Below, piece after piece: positions 1 through 7,862 of a DNA stretch of 40,891 nucleotides. The stretch is taken from contig JAGASK010000007.1 of NCBI GenBank assembly GCA_017621815.1, positions 1 through 40,891 on the forward strand. Direction: 5' to 3'. How positions within the stretch are numbered: position 1 is the first letter of the stretch; each line of letters begins with the position of its first letter. The position numbers and the translations under genes were made by a program. The notes beneath the pieces were generated by a model. It was not told where the DNA came from. It did not search any database and was given only the letters and a program-made list of their open reading frames with translations. The DNA is from Lachnospiraceae bacterium (GTDB lineage: Bacteria; Bacillota; Clostridia; Lachnospirales; Lachnospiraceae).

Positions 1-80
1 AACCACAGCTTTTACTGGTATTTTAACTCTAATTTCGGGTATTTCATATATTAAATCTTTATTTTTCTGTATTTCTATTG

Positions 81-135
81 AATTTACTTTTTCAAAGTGG
101 AATTTAATCTTGCAAAGTGGAATTTACTTTTTCAA
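81..135. repeat. Short direct repeats next to the NUDIX stop codon, IS21-end-like
   Basis: A 15-base word (AATTTACTTTTTCAA) occurs at 81-95 and again at 121-135. The 14-base word CAAAGTGGAATTTA occurs at 93-106 and 113-126. The repeats stop two bases before the stop codon of the NUDIX gene. Multiple short terminal direct repeats of this AAAGTGGAATTTA type resemble ends of IS21-family elements as I remember them, but no transposase lies in the window, so the identity is inference. Bases 1-80 are AT-rich with no gene seen. Confidence 0.4.
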
Positions 136-136
136 T

Positions 137-532
137 TCACCTCAATCTCTCAATCAATCCTTTATCTGCCGGCAGCCAGTCCACACTATCAATATTTTCT
201 TTTGTAAGCCACTTTGCTGCCTCATGCTCCTTCAATACCAAATTGCCGGCCTTCACAGTACACATAAAGCAATGCATAGTTAAATGAAACTGAGGATAAT
301 CATATTCAACTATTTCTACCAAATCCCCCACTTCAATTTCCGTATCCAGCTCTTCTCTGATTTCCCGAACCAATGCCTGCTGAGGCGTTTCCCCCGCCTC
401 CATTTTTCCGCCCGGGAATTCCCAACCATCTTTAAATTCGCCGTATCCTCTCTGGGTAGCAAAAATCTTGTCTCCGTTTTGAATAATAGCAGCTACAACT
501 TCTATTCTCTTTCTTATGTTTTCTTGAGACAT
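137..532 (-). CDS. NUDIX hydrolase, MutT-like (deoxy)nucleoside triphosphate pyrophosphohydrolase
   Basis: This is a single-domain protein of 131 residues. The NUDIX box is complete: GGKMEAGETP is followed by REIREELDTEI, which matches GX5EX7REUXEEXGU except for the last glycine. MutT-type enzymes hydrolyse oxidised or non-canonical NTPs to NMP and pyrophosphate in the cytoplasm. I place the start at the ATG at 532, because GGAGG lies 7 bases before it; the ATG at 547 overlaps that Shine-Dalgarno and is unlikely. It is the last gene of a minus-strand operon, 30 bases after the helicase fusion stop. That context suggests a role tied to the helicase/nuclease rather than general sanitation of the nucleotide pool, but this is inference. 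Confidence 0.9.
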   Translation of the reverse strand: MSQENIRKRIEVVAAIIQNGDKIFATQRGYGEFKDGWEFPGGKMEAGETPQQALVREIREELDTEIEVGDLVEIVEYDYPQFHLTMHCFMCTVKAGNLVLKEHEAAKWLTKENIDSVDWLPADKGLIERLR

Positions 533-562
533 ATTTCCATCCTCCATTTTAGGTAAAACATA

Positions 563-3481
563 CTATTTTGTAAAATACTCATAAATATCATTTCTTACAC
601 AATGTTCCAGCTTTAACTTAAAATTCATAATCGGAAGCTTTTGTCCATTATCATTTTCAATTACTGTTTCTGCCCACTCTACAGGAATTGCTTTCCCCAT
701 ATAGTAAAAATCAGTGCCTTCACCATCACTCTTTTTTATAAACAGATATATTTTCAATCCGCTTTCCTGTGCGCGAATAATCTGCTGTGCCTCCTGGCTG
801 TCCCTGCTTACCCTGCTTCTTGTCATCCAGCTGAAAATCTGATTATCCACAAATTGATCTTCATACTTTGTACTGCTGGCAATATCCTCCTTTTTCTCAT
901 ATGTAACAAAAATAGGACAAGTATTGTATTTAATACGATATCCATAAAGCGTAGAGCTGTCATCCTTCTCCCAGTTCAAAATCCGGCAGACATCTTTTCT
1001 TGAATACTTTTGATATAACACCAGGTTATCTTCATCATGCATAGAAAAATCATCCGCATATTTCTTTAATCCATATTCAATTAAATTGTTCATTTCTTTT
1101 TGAAAAGCTGCAAAGTTTGATGACATCGCATAAGCGCTCATCCGGTTAAATAAGGAACTGCTCTGTACATCTCCTTCAAGGAAATTAACCTCAGCATATT
1201 TGTTTTTTTCCGACTGTGTATTCAAAAAGTCCTTACTCAAAACCCTAATTGCCGAATTATAATCTGCCTTTCTGAATCCCTCACCCAAAAGAAACATTTC
1301 TTCTTTAAAGCTTTCCACATTAACTTTGCGGTTTTTCATAATCATTTTTAACATTAACAATTCATGAGGCCGCTTTCCGTTTACCAATAAAGAAGAAATA
1401 AACTCCAAAACAGCTTCTTCGCTCTTTGTAAATCTGACTTCGTATTCTTTATCAGCTATTCTTAAAAAATTATCATAGGTTTTTGCATAGTTGATAAACA
1501 ACATAGGGTCAATTTCACCATATTCATAAAAATCCAATATGCTGGGAATATGACCTAATTTATTTTTTAATATTTGATACTTTTCCACTAAAAATTTTTT
1601 CGTAGTATTCGCATTATCAATAGATTGAAAAATCCTCTTTTTTGATACCTCATCGAAATGAATCGTTGAACTGCCCGGAATTATTCGTGATCCTTCTCTC
1701 ACATACCTTCTGATTGTATCTTTATTATAAGTACGGTCCCCGGAAAGTGCTATAGGTATCATAAAGTTATTCATATAATTACCAATGAAATCGAGAATTA
1801 CCACATATTCCTTATTTTCTGCCTTACGCAGTCCTCGCCCCAGCTGCTGAATAAAAACAATCGGACTTTCTGTAGGACGGAGCATGATAACCTGATTAAT
1901 CTCCGGTATATCCACACCTTCATTAAAAATATCTATGGTAAAAATATAATCTAAATAATTCTCTGCCACATCGCTGGTTAAACGGTCAATACATCTTTCC
2001 CGTTTTTCCTGTGAATCATCTCCGCAAAGAAATTCCGTACAATACCCTCTTTCATTAAACTTTTTAGAAAGCTCCACAGCTTCCTCTTTACGACTGCAGA
2101 ATATTAATCCTTTTACTCTTTCTCCGCTATAGCCATAATATTCAGCTTTATCCAAAATATAATTTACACGCTCATCACATACCAGATTTGCAAAATTTTT
2201 AACACCGCTATTGTCATTAAATACTTCTCCGTTAATTTCTATATCAGTAATGCCAAAATAATGAAACGGACACAATAAATTCTCTTCCAACGCCTGCTGC
2301 AATCGAATTTCATATGCAATGTTATGGTCAAATAAACTGTATATATCAAAACCATCCGTTCTGTCCGGACTTGCTGTCATACCCAGCCAAAAATCAGGGG
2401 TAAAATAATCCATAATCCTTTGATAGCTGTCAGCTCCGGCACGATGAACTTCATCAATAATAATAGTCTGAAATTCATCTCGCTTAAATCTCTCTAACAC
2501 TTCCGGTTTCGCCATCATCTGCATGGTTGAAAACAAATAGTCAGCTTCAAAATCTTTAGAATTACCTGACAAAAGACCAAATGATTTTGTATTCCCAAAA
2601 ACTCTTTTGTAACTGCTGATTGCCTGCTTGGCAATCTGTTCTCTATGCACTAAAAACAACGCTTTTAAAGAATTTTCTTCTCTGAGTGCAAATGCAGACG
2701 CATAAGTCTTACCTGTTCCTGTTGCAGAAATCAACAGCGCTCTTTTAGCCCCTTCTTCTTTCAATCCCCGCAAATTACTGATAAATTCAATCTGCATTTT
2801 ATTAGGCTTCAAGCGGTACTGCTCCAGAGAAGGAATCTCTGACTGCCTTGCAATCTTTCTTTGCTTTTTAACTATTTCATAGTAAGTTCTATAATCCTCA
2901 ATAAATTCCTGATATGGAATCGTATTGCCTGAATTCCAATACACTTCATACTCTTCAAGGATTTGCCCCGTATATTCCCCCTGCTTCGTTGAAACAAGTC
3001 TTGTATTCCATTCCTTATTTTTTGTCAACGCTCCCATAGTCATATTGGAGCTTCCGACAATAATCCGATATATTTCCTTATCCTTAAAAATATATCCTTT
3101 TGTATGAAATCCTTCCTCCAAGCCTCTCGTACGATACATACGCAAATCAATATTTTTTAATCCCGCAAGTTTGTCTAAGGCCCTGGGTTCTGTAAAAGCC
3201 TGATAATCTGTGGTTAAAATTCTGCCATGTACGCCTTTTACTTCCAGCTCCTTTAAAATCTGCAAAAGAGGAGTAATCCCGTTCAGATTAATAAAGGCAA
3301 CACTGATAGAAAATTCCTCACAGGCCAAAAGCTCCTCTTCTATCGAAGATAAAACTTTTCTGCCCTCTTTATAATTGTTAGATACAAACTGCGGTTTATA
3401 TGCAAGATTAGACGCTGCATCCGCATTGATAAACGCTGTTGTAAAACCCTGTTGTATTTCAGTAATCTTCATCGATTGCAT
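563..3481 (-). CDS. PLD nuclease / DEAD-like SF2 helicase / DUF3427 fusion protein
   Basis: The protein has 972 residues counted from the ATG at 3481, which has AGAAGGGG 7 bases upstream; an ATG at 3508 is in frame but has no such site. Residues about 30-200 form a phospholipase-D-type nuclease with one HxK motif (H126, K128) followed by GSSNMT. Residues about 225-560 are an SF2 helicase: Walker A ATGTGKT near 253-259, DEVH near 343-346, TAS motif III near 370, and motif VI QQLGRGLR near 545-552. The C-terminal third fits DUF3427. Proteins with this order probably unwind and cut nucleic acid. It sits between a HEPN-like gene and a NUDIX gene on the same strand. The combination of helicase and PLD is also found in Mokosh type II defence, but there the helicase is SF1 and the domain order is reversed. 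Confidence 0.88.
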   Translation of the reverse strand: MQSMKITEIQQGFTTAFINADAASNLAYKPQFVSNNYKEGRKVLSSIEEELLACEEFSISVAFINLNGITPLLQILKELEVKGVHGRILTTDYQAFTEPRALDKLAGLKNIDLRMYRTRGLEEGFHTKGYIFKDKEIYRIIVGSSNMTMGALTKNKEWNTRLVSTKQGEYTGQILEEYEVYWNSGNTIPYQEFIEDYRTYYEIVKKQRKIARQSEIPSLEQYRLKPNKMQIEFISNLRGLKEEGAKRALLISATGTGKTYASAFALREENSLKALFLVHREQIAKQAISSYKRVFGNTKSFGLLSGNSKDFEADYLFSTMQMMAKPEVLERFKRDEFQTIIIDEVHRAGADSYQRIMDYFTPDFWLGMTASPDRTDGFDIYSLFDHNIAYEIRLQQALEENLLCPFHYFGITDIEINGEVFNDNSGVKNFANLVCDERVNYILDKAEYYGYSGERVKGLIFCSRKEEAVELSKKFNERGYCTEFLCGDDSQEKRERCIDRLTSDVAENYLDYIFTIDIFNEGVDIPEINQVIMLRPTESPIVFIQQLGRGLRKAENKEYVVILDFIGNYMNNFMIPIALSGDRTYNKDTIRRYVREGSRIIPGSSTIHFDEVSKKRIFQSIDNANTTKKFLVEKYQILKNKLGHIPSILDFYEYGEIDPMLFINYAKTYDNFLRIADKEYEVRFTKSEEAVLEFISSLLVNGKRPHELLMLKMIMKNRKVNVESFKEEMFLLGEGFRKADYNSAIRVLSKDFLNTQSEKNKYAEVNFLEGDVQSSSLFNRMSAYAMSSNFAAFQKEMNNLIEYGLKKYADDFSMHDEDNLVLYQKYSRKDVCRILNWEKDDSSTLYGYRIKYNTCPIFVTYEKKEDIASSTKYEDQFVDNQIFSWMTRSRVSRDSQEAQQIIRAQESGLKIYLFIKKSDGEGTDFYYMGKAIPVEWAETVIENDNGQKLPIMNFKLKLEHCVRNDIYEYFTK

Positions 3482-3548
3482 AAAATAACCCCTTCTGAAA
3501 CTTGACATATTATATTTATTTTAGCATGAAGAATTCATTTCTAAAAGC

Positions 3549-4493
3549 TTATTTCTCGCTAACAATCGTAATATTGACTTTCGGATGATTTTTCAAAACA
3601 TCAAAAGAATCAAATAAATGTTCTATAGGCAAAGGCATTAATCTTGCACCTTCAAAAGAACCCTTCTTCGGAAGTTTCATAATAATCGGATGCTTCACAT
3701 CATATTTTTCGCAAAATTTTGAAAACCTTTCCATTGCATCTATTATTTCATCTCCAAAATACCTGAAAAAATCAATATACAAAGCATAAATAATTCCACC
3801 CATTTCGTCCACCATTGCAGGTAAGTCTATCTCATCTTCCATTTCTAATATATCTTTTTTAGAATGTTTCCAATTATCGAATTCAAGCAAATGTTCCTTA
3901 GTACAAAATATGGCCCTTTCACCTGCCTCAGATTCACGATATCCACAATACGGCAACTCACAGTGAACTGCATAATTTCTTAGGTTGACCCAAAAACGAT
4001 ATTCTTTACTGGTATCATAAAAATGGGCACATGTTTCATGAAAGTCTTTTTGCTCTTCTTTTCCTTTTTCCTTATTTAATATCCTCGTCTCCATATCAAT
4101 ATATGTTTTTATAGAAGTTGCATAATTCAAAACTAACCGATTGGCATCCAATATCATCTGTTCATGATCTACCTTATCTTCACTCATTTTATAGATATTT
4201 TCATATGCCATGTATTTTTTAAAGTCAAAACCATTCAAAACAACCATTTCTTTTATCTGTGTAATATTATGATATTTCCCCGACATATCAAATATTTTCA
4301 TAAAGTCATTCAGCTCTTTTTCACTGATTTCATCCTTCACCTCTACCTCAAAATGTCCGTTAACTCTTTCACCTTGTTCTGAAACAAAATAATACATATT
4401 TTTAAATCCTTTCTTTATCACCAACCTTGCATAATTCCAGTTTTCATTATAATCTTTCACAGATAAAAAGACAGCCCCTCTGTTTAATTCCAT
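3549..4493 (-). CDS. Unrecognised protein with a HEPN-type RX4H motif
   Basis: I do not recognise a named family. The 314-residue protein has a beta-rich N-terminal part (about 1-55) and an alpha-helical remainder. Residues 169-177 read VNLRNYAVH, so R172-N173-x3-H177 fits the catalytic R(N)X4H motif of HEPN ribonucleases, and it sits after a long predicted helix, as in that superfamily. If the match is real, the protein could cleave RNA such as tRNA. The ATG at 4493 is directly preceded by an in-frame TAA, so no earlier start exists, yet there is no clear Shine-Dalgarno. It is the first gene of the operon with the PLD-helicase fusion (67 bases downstream to its chosen start). A hairpin with a T tract ends only 13 bases before its start. 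Confidence 0.55.
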   Translation of the reverse strand: MELNRGAVFLSVKDYNENWNYARLVIKKGFKNMYYFVSEQGERVNGHFEVEVKDEISEKELNDFMKIFDMSGKYHNITQIKEMVVLNGFDFKKYMAYENIYKMSEDKVDHEQMILDANRLVLNYATSIKTYIDMETRILNKEKGKEEQKDFHETCAHFYDTSKEYRFWVNLRNYAVHCELPYCGYRESEAGERAIFCTKEHLLEFDNWKHSKKDILEMEDEIDLPAMVDEMGGIIYALYIDFFRYFGDEIIDAMERFSKFCEKYDVKHPIIMKLPKKGSFEGARLMPLPIEHLFDSFDVLKNHPKVNITIVSEK

Positions 4494-4506
4494 TTAATTT
4501 CACAGC

Positions 4507-4544
4507 AAAAAACTTCCGCTCATTCTCAAAAATAAACGGAAGTT
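4507..4544 (-). terminator. Rho-independent terminator after the glycosyltransferase and just before the HEPN-like gene
   Basis: An 8-base perfect inverted repeat (AACTTCCG at 4511-4518, CGGAAGTT at 4537-4544) is followed on the minus strand by six T (4507-4512). It is placed 18 bases after the glycosyltransferase stop. Because only 13 bases separate it from the next start codon, transcripts of the downstream operon must begin at or before it. A weak promoter (TTGTGT, 17 bases, TATAAA) overlapping the glycosyltransferase stop would start transcription about at the hairpin. Confidence 0.75.
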
Positions 4545-4562
4545 CTTTATAATTCATAAACC

Positions 4563-5735
4563 TCATTTACACAACCGGATGATTTTATCAGCAGCGCCTT
4601 TTGCCCCGGAGCATCGTTTAAAGCCCTCTGAAATAGCTGCGGCATTTTCATGATAAGAAGGAGTTTCCAGTACTTGTTCCACTGCCGCGCGAATCGTATC
4701 CGGACTTATTTTCTCCAAACGAATTCCGGCTCCCAGCTGTGATACTCTGGCTGACACTCCTTCCTGTTCCGTTGTCTGCGGATACATCACCAGCGGAACC
4801 TGATAATACAGGCTTTCGTTAACGCTGTTCATGCCGCAGTGGGATAAAAATACATCCGCTTTATTTAATACAGCAATCTGATCTACAAAATTACTTACGG
4901 AAATATTTTCCGGTATTGTTCCCAAATCGTCTATATCGACCAGGTTTCCTACAGACATAATAATTTGATACCCGGTATTGCCAAGCGCCGAAATACAATT
5001 TTTATAAAACTCCAGGCAATTATTCATTACAGTTCCCATGGAAATATAAACCAATTTATCTTTTTCTTTTTTAATATCTTCCGTAACCGGTCTGATGGAC
5101 GGTCCGACAAATGTATATTTATCAGAAAAGGTCTCCGAACAAGGCTGAAATTCCGGAGAAGTATATACTATCGTATTCGTCTCATTGTCATTTTGGATAA
5201 TATCCAGAATGTTTTTTACCGGATATCCCTTATCCTGCAGTCTTTTAAGGTTTTTATTGATTTTAGGCATGGAAAATATCATACCAAACAACTGGCCTAT
5301 GCTTTGCTTCATAATTTTAGCTGAATGCTGGTTGAACGCAAAGGTTGTTGTGGAGGAAACAAACGGAATGTTCAGCTTAAGCGCAACAGCTTTGCCCCAC
5401 ACTGCCATGGAGTCAGCTACAATACAATCCGGCTTTAACTCTGTCATATCCCTGCAAACCATATCATCTAACGCCAGGGTAGTATCTACCAGTATCTTCG
5501 TTGAAAATGCCAGATCCTTTCCAACTCTTTCGGCATCCTTCGGTTCCAGTTTCTGCTCTGTATCGTAATCATCGCAGGCTATAAATTTTGCACCCGCCGC
5601 TTCGATTTTTTCACGGAAAGGACTATAAGAATAATACCACACTTCGTGTCCTTGCTTTACTAATTCCTTTACTACTCCTAAAGTAGGATTGGTATGTCCG
5701 TGGGCAGGAATGCAAAAAAATACTATTTTACTCAT
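4563..5735 (-). CDS. Macrolide-family (GT1/YjiC-like) glycosyltransferase
   Basis: This is a 390-residue GT-B-fold enzyme that should transfer a sugar from a UDP-sugar to a small hydrophobic acceptor, in the cytoplasm. The N-terminus has the GT1 acceptor-domain pattern PAHGHTNPTLGVVKEL. The C-terminal nucleotide-sugar domain has FLSHCGMNSVNESL near residues 295-310, followed by P..MYPQ...E, as in the UDP-glycosyltransferase signature. The length is normal for the MGT family. It overlaps the AbrB-type gene upstream by 4 bases (ATGA), so the two are translationally coupled. Such enzymes can inactivate macrolides or decorate secondary metabolites; the substrate here cannot be told from sequence. 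Confidence 0.9.
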   Translation of the reverse strand: MSKIVFFCIPAHGHTNPTLGVVKELVKQGHEVWYYSYSPFREKIEAAGAKFIACDDYDTEQKLEPKDAERVGKDLAFSTKILVDTTLALDDMVCRDMTELKPDCIVADSMAVWGKAVALKLNIPFVSSTTTFAFNQHSAKIMKQSIGQLFGMIFSMPKINKNLKRLQDKGYPVKNILDIIQNDNETNTIVYTSPEFQPCSETFSDKYTFVGPSIRPVTEDIKKEKDKLVYISMGTVMNNCLEFYKNCISALGNTGYQIIMSVGNLVDIDDLGTIPENISVSNFVDQIAVLNKADVFLSHCGMNSVNESLYYQVPLVMYPQTTEQEGVSARVSQLGAGIRLEKISPDTIRAAVEQVLETPSYHENAAAISEGFKRCSGAKGAADKIIRLCK

Positions 5736-5965
5736 TGTTCATTTTCCTCCTTTTTATCCATGGACATTTCTCCGAATATCATGGATATATATTTATTCAT
5801 CATGGATTTCGGCGGTATTGCTATCCCTTTTTCGGCATCGCCTAATACCAGAATAGTGTCTCCCGGATGAATATCAAACATATCTCTGGCCTCCTTTGGA
5901 ATAACAAACTGGCCTTTTTCACCGATTTTTACAGTCCATGCATTTTTTCCCTTTGGCTTATTCAT
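5732..5965 (-). CDS. AbrB/MazE/SpoVT-family transcriptional regulator
   Basis: The 77-residue protein has a swapped-hairpin DNA-binding domain at about 9-55: WTVKIGEKGQFVIPKEARD followed by the FDIHPGDTILVLGD pattern typical of SpoVT-AbrB domains. It has a short acidic tail. GGAGGCGG lies upstream of the ATG. It is the first gene of a two-gene operon with the glycosyltransferase, overlapping it by 4 bases. The promoter's -10 box is buried in a perfect palindrome, so autoregulation is likely. It could in principle be an antitoxin of MazE type, but no toxin gene is adjacent. Confidence 0.88.
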   Translation of the reverse strand: MNKPKGKNAWTVKIGEKGQFVIPKEARDMFDIHPGDTILVLGDAEKGIAIPPKSMMNKYISMIFGEMSMDKKEENEQ

Positions 5966-5980
5966 TTAAACCGCCTCCAT

Positions 5981-6029
5981 AAGTATGATTTGTATAACTA
6001 ATCATACTTCTTTCGCATAAACAAGTCAA
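5981..6029 (-). promoter_or_regulatory. Promoter and palindromic operator of the AbrB-glycosyltransferase operon
   Basis: On the minus strand TTGACT (6024-6029) and TATGAT (6001-6006) are separated by exactly 17 bases, close to the sigma-A consensus. A perfect 10-base inverted repeat, AAGTATGATT at 5981-5990 and its complement at 6000-6009 with a 9-base spacer, covers the -10 box and the start site. A protein bound there would block transcription; the encoded AbrB protein is the obvious candidate. Confidence 0.75.
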
Positions 6030-6044
6030 TATATAGTTTCACAC

Positions 6045-7112
6045 TTATAATTTTCGTGCCCTGATCACAAAAACCGTCGGAAGCATCAATGCCTTTTTAC
6101 CAAAATCACTGTCTGCCGCCATTGCTTTTTCCCTGTCAATTTCTTCAAGTAATTTTTCAATCATAAAACCGCTGTCGGCCAAAGCATTAATATACGTACT
6201 CAACATTCGGTTGGATAACATAATTTCTTTATCGCCCATATCCGCCCGATACCATTCTTCGTTAAAGTAGGAATTGCTGAAAATCAGTCTGCCGTCTTCA
6301 ACCGACACACACTTATGAATAGGATGTGACCACCCGAAAACGAATACCCCACCCTTTTTCAAATACGAATAAATATTCTTAAAGGTTTTGTTTAAATCGG
6401 TTGTCCATCCAATTCCATAAACCGAATAAACTACATCAAAATAATCTGCAGGAAGTCCGCATTCATCTTCCATAGAGGAACAGATAAGTTTTGCATTTAT
6501 TCCCTGGTCTTGCAAAAAACTTTTTGTACATTCAATTTGATTTGCAGAAATATCCAGTCCCCACAACTCAGCTGCTCCTGAGTCGGCAGTATATTTCAGG
6601 GAACGTCCATTGCCGCAGCCAATTTCAAGCACTTTTTTATCTGTTAAATCTCCAAGCAGATTCAGCTTGTCCTCTGACGGAAAAAAGTTGCCCCAGCTCG
6701 GCAATGCGGTTACGCCTAAACATTCGCTGCCTATTGTACTCCAAAACTCAGTATTTGTTTTATGCACCTCACAGACATTCATTTCTACATTATCCACGCA
6801 GCCTAAAACATTGCCTCCGACAATGTTCTTTTTCATTTTTTCAGCTTCTTTTATCAGCTTCATCATATTTTCCTCTGCTTTCTTTTTGTAGTCAGCATCA
6901 GTCAGTTTTTCCCCTGAAAACAACTCATTAACATCAATCTTGAGAATTTTACAAATGGGCTGTATAGAGGACAATTCCGGCATTCCATTGCCGCATTCCC
7001 ACTTGCTTACCGTTTTATCGCTGACGCCAAGTGCATCAGCAAATTCCCGCTGAGTCAAATTCTGTTGTTTTCTCCTTTCAGCAATAAATCTGCCGATTTT
7101 AACTTGATTCAT
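6045..7112 (-). CDS. XRE HTH regulator fused to a SAM-dependent methyltransferase
   Basis: This is a 355-residue fusion. Residues 5-68 form an XRE/Cro helix-turn-helix (AERRKQQNLTQREFADALGV then SDKTVSKWECG). Residues about 125-350 form a class I methyltransferase with motif I VLEIGCGNG at 161-169 and a D-ISANQIE acidic loop after it. The methyl acceptor is unknown; the fold is of the small-molecule type. A strong GAGGGGGG site precedes the ATG. It ends 79 bases before the AbrB gene start region on the same strand, but that gene has its own promoter. HTH-methyltransferase fusions of this type are common in Firmicutes, where the enzyme domain may sense or modify a ligand; this role is inference. 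Confidence 0.88.
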   Translation of the reverse strand: MNQVKIGRFIAERRKQQNLTQREFADALGVSDKTVSKWECGNGMPELSSIQPICKILKIDVNELFSGEKLTDADYKKKAEENMMKLIKEAEKMKKNIVGGNVLGCVDNVEMNVCEVHKTNTEFWSTIGSECLGVTALPSWGNFFPSEDKLNLLGDLTDKKVLEIGCGNGRSLKYTADSGAAELWGLDISANQIECTKSFLQDQGINAKLICSSMEDECGLPADYFDVVYSVYGIGWTTDLNKTFKNIYSYLKKGGVFVFGWSHPIHKCVSVEDGRLIFSNSYFNEEWYRADMGDKEIMLSNRMLSTYINALADSGFMIEKLLEEIDREKAMAADSDFGKKALMLPTVFVIRARKL

Positions 7113-7245
7113 ACTGATACCCCCCTCTTCTTTAAAGCCATTATAGGATACCCCTTCGCCAAATCACACCCACGAAGCGTAGAGTTTTCATTGATACTTA
7201 GATGAATAAAAGCATTTCTAACAGTTTATCAGGTTCCATGTATTT

Positions 7246-7256
7246 TGTGTTATAAT
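7246..7256 (+). promoter_or_regulatory. Extended -10 promoter for the leader ORF and CD3324-family gene
   Basis: TGTTATAAT (ending at 7256) is an extended -10 element (TGn before TATAAT) 58 bases upstream of the 21-codon ORF. No good -35 is seen at the right spacing, as is usual for extended -10 promoters. The rest of 7113-7313 holds no gene that I can see. Confidence 0.5.
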
Positions 7257-7313
7257 GTGTTACAAGATTTTATTTTCCTAAAATAAATAAACCGAAAAGA
7301 GGTGAGGTAACTT

Positions 7314-7379
7314 ATGAGACGAAAACAGCAGTCATTATATCAAAACGGAGTTAAAAACTTTATTGCCCATGCAGAATAG
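7314..7379 (+). CDS. 21-residue leader-type small ORF
   Basis: ATG at 7314 is preceded by AGAGGTGAGG with good spacing, and the ORF codes for a basic 21-residue peptide (begins MRRKQQSLYQ, ends FIAHAE). It lies 91 bases before the CD3324-family gene, on the same strand. A 12-base stem begins inside its last codons, so ribosome position could affect folding. It may be a regulatory leader peptide; there is no homology evidence. Confidence 0.45.
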   Translation: MRRKQQSLYQNGVKNFIAHAE

Positions 7380-7403
7380 CAGGCATATAGAATTCTGTAT
7401 GGG
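7366..7403 (+). promoter_or_regulatory. Hairpin overlapping the end of the small leader ORF
   Basis: CCCATGCAGAAT at 7366-7377 pairs with ATTCTGTATGGG at 7392-7403, giving 12 base pairs with one G-U and a 14-base loop. It is not followed by a T tract, so it is not a simple terminator. It includes the stop codon of the leader ORF at the loop edge. Confidence 0.6.
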
Positions 7404-7470
7404 TGAATAACGTTATATGTTCTGCTTTTCTGCACTTTATTTATTCTGAGATAAATAAGGAGCGGTAAAG

Positions 7471-7728
7471 ATGAAATATATAAATGCAGCAGAAATATTG
7501 CCGGAAAAACTATTGAAAGAGCTTCAGACCTATGTTGACGGAGAAATTCTTTATATCCCTAAAGCTTCATCAAAAAAAGAGTGGGGAGCCGCTAATGGCT
7601 CACGGATATTTTATCAGGAACGGAACAAAGAAATTCAACGACTCTTTCGTGCAGGATATTCCGTAGATACATTGGCTAAACAATATGGTCTGGCATATAG
7701 TACCATCAAAAAAATAATATATGGATAA
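7471..7728 (+). CDS. CD3324-family small HTH protein
   Basis: The 85-residue protein begins MKYINAAEILPEKLL and ends in a recruitment-type helix-turn-helix: IQRLFRAGYSVDTLAKQYGL, then AYSTIKKIIY. This matches proteins named CD3324 family in clostridia, whose function is not known. The HTH suggests DNA binding. AAGGAG lies 8 bases before the ATG. It is preceded by a short leader ORF with a hairpin and followed by a probable terminator. Confidence 0.8.
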   Translation: MKYINAAEILPEKLLKELQTYVDGEILYIPKASSKKEWGAANGSRIFYQERNKEIQRLFRAGYSVDTLAKQYGLAYSTIKKIIYG

Positions 7729-7735
7729 TTCCAGA

Positions 7736-7766
7736 CGCCTGTGGGTAAAACTGCAGGCGCCTTTTA
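7736..7766 (+). terminator. Probable terminator after the CD3324-family gene
   Basis: CGCCTG at 7736-7741 pairs with CAGGCG at 7754-7759, followed by CCTTTTAT. The stem is GC-rich but the T tract is short. Confidence 0.5.
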
Positions 7767-7862
7767 TGGTAAGTTCAGTTATAATTGTTTTCACTACTTG
7801 TGAAACAGCTTCATTTTCCATACAATGTGTTAGGTAATTGTGTATGAAGGGAGCAAAATCAG

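Noticed and set aside
5732-5965. AbrB-type protein as antitoxin of a toxin-antitoxin pair
   Set aside because: The coupled gene is a full-length glycosyltransferase, not a toxin, so simple regulation is the better reading.
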